From Streptomyces sp. NRRL WC-3742 (GTDB lineage Bacteria; Actinomycetota; Actinomycetes; Streptomycetales; Streptomycetaceae), in contig NZ_JOCF01000047.1 of the NCBI RefSeq assembly GCF_000720635.1, positions 1 to 64,000 on the forward strand: a stretch of 64,000 nt of DNA, in the 5' to 3' direction. The number at the start of each line of letters is the position of its first letter. Within the stretch, counting starts at the first letter, position 1. The notes beneath the pieces are model-generated. The model searched no databases and was not told the DNA's origin. It saw only the letters and a program-made list of their open reading frames with translations. This document shows, piece after piece, positions 63,326-64,000 of the stretch. A program made the translations under genes and the position numbers.

Positions 63326-64000
63326 GTGTTTGCTGCAGAACGTCGCCAGTTGATCCTCGAAATGGTGCGCGCCAACGGAGCCGTCTCGCTCCGGGAGTTG
63401 GCCCGCGTCGTCCAGACCTCCGAAGTGACCGTGCGTCGTGACGTACGGGCGCTGGAGGCAGAAGGGCTCCTCGACCGCCGTCACGGCGGCGCGGTGCTCC
63501 CCGGCGGCTTCAGCCGCGAACCCGGCTACCCGCAGAAGACCCACCTGTCCGCGGCGGAGAAGAGCGCCATCGCGGACCTCGCCGCCTCGCTGGTGGAGGA
63601 GGGGGACGCGGTGGTGGTCGGCGCCGGTACCACCACCCAGGAGCTGGCCCGCAGACTCGCGCGGGTGCCCGGCCTGACGGTGGTCACCAACTCGCTGCTC
63701 GTCGCCCAGGCACTGGCGCACGCCAACCGGGTCGAGGTGGTGATGACCGGCGGCACCCTGCGCGGCTCCAACTACGCGCTGGTGGGCAGCGGCGCGGAAC
63801 AGGCGCTGCAGGGGCTGAGGGTCACCAAAGCCTTCATCTCCGGCAGCGGGCTGACGGCCGAGCGCGGGCTGTCGACCGCGAACATGCTGTCCGCGAGCGT
63901 GGACCGGGCCATGGTGCTGGCGGCCGCCGAGGTCATCGTCCTCGCCGACCACACCAAGCTCGGCGCGGCCGGCATGTTCCAGACCGTCGCCACCGACGCC
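63326..64000 (+). CDS. DeoR-family transcriptional regulator, 3' end beyond window
   Basis: The 225 visible residues start with a DeoR-type winged HTH, ERRQLILEMVRANGAVSLRELARVVQTSEVTVRRDVRALEAEGLLDRRHGGAVLPGG (about 4-60). The DeoRC effector domain follows: DAVVVGAGTTTQELARRL, LTVVTNSLLVAQALA, VVMTGGTLRGSNYALVG and FISGSGLTAERGLSTANML. DeoRC domains bind phosphorylated sugars. GTG 63326 lies 7 nt after TACCGT (63313-63318). The gene is 2.3 kb from punA and close to deoC, so it is a plausible regulator of the CTACGCGCGTAG regulon, but no copy of the site lies before it. The C-terminus is missing. Confidence 0.88.
   Translation, partial: MFAAERRQLILEMVRANGAVSLRELARVVQTSEVTVRRDVRALEAEGLLDRRHGGAVLPGGFSREPGYPQKTHLSAAEKSAIADLAASLVEEGDAVVVGAGTTTQELARRLARVPGLTVVTNSLLVAQALAHANRVEVVMTGGTLRGSNYALVGSGAEQALQGLRVTKAFISGSGLTAERGLSTANMLSASVDRAMVLAAAEVIVLADHTKLGAAGMFQTVATDA

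Overview
The window reads as chromosomal DNA of a streptomycete (Streptomyces or Kitasatospora). GC is very high, with strong third-position GC bias and long antisense shadow frames. Several starts sit 6-8 nt downstream of a TAnnnT box, the leaderless pattern common in this group. The gene order perM-purN-purH, folD, mdh, trpS, sdhCDAB, then nucleoside ABC-cdd-deoA-add, afsQ1/afsQ2/sigQ, deoC and punA also matches the streptomycete core chromosome. I see no tRNA or rRNA gene, insertion sequence, CRISPR array, phage gene or secondary-metabolite cluster. Functions are assigned from recognisable motifs and family knowledge; no database search was run.

Layout. 1-2.9 kb: a truncated LuxR/sigma-like regulator, a PerM-like membrane protein and a proline-rich membrane protein. 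3.4-9.3 kb: purN-purH, folD and mdh with small membrane proteins. 9.4-12.3 kb: a CNNM/CBS transporter, trpS and a 2'-5' RNA ligase-like gene. 12.4-22.4 kb: a cell-envelope region with two very large teichoic-acid-polymerase-like proteins (one fused to a GT2 glycosyltransferase), another GT2, a YihY protein and a D,D-carboxypeptidase. 22.5-25.9 kb: sdhCDAB. 26-31 kb: OHCU decarboxylase, a secreted lipoprotein peptidase, an SDR and an M20 amidohydrolase. 31.3-42.8 kb: nucleoside uptake and salvage (BMP lipoprotein, ABC ATPase, two permeases, cdd, deoA, add), interrupted by an internally deleted Uma2-like gene and an MFS/LysR pair. 43-48 kb: surface and membrane proteins including an LAXTG protein, PhzF, VanZ and a lipoprotein. 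48-51.7 kb: AfsQ2, AfsQ1 and divergent SigQ. 51.8-57.5 kb: uridine kinase, deoC with two aldehyde dehydrogenases, and a VapBC-like pair. 58-64 kb: a PGM2-like phosphopentose mutase candidate, punA, a cyclotransferase-like gene, an LpdA-like flavoprotein and a DeoR regulator cut by the window end.

Main finding. The palindrome CTACGCGCGTAG occurs exactly at 3163, 41603, 56609 and 61028, and with one mismatch at 31311 and 37307. It lies at the promoters of the nucleoside ABC-cdd operon, deoA, add, deoC-ald and punA, and between a membrane-protein gene and purN-purH. In the five salvage promoters it overlaps or adjoins the likely -10 box, as expected for a repressor. Together these genes form a route: nucleoside import, deamination (Cdd, Add), phosphorolysis (DeoA, PunA), pentose-1-phosphate isomerisation (PGM2-like mutase), aldol cleavage (DeoC) and acetaldehyde oxidation (ALDH). 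The DeoR-family gene at 63326 is the best regulator candidate in the window, but nothing in the sequence proves it.
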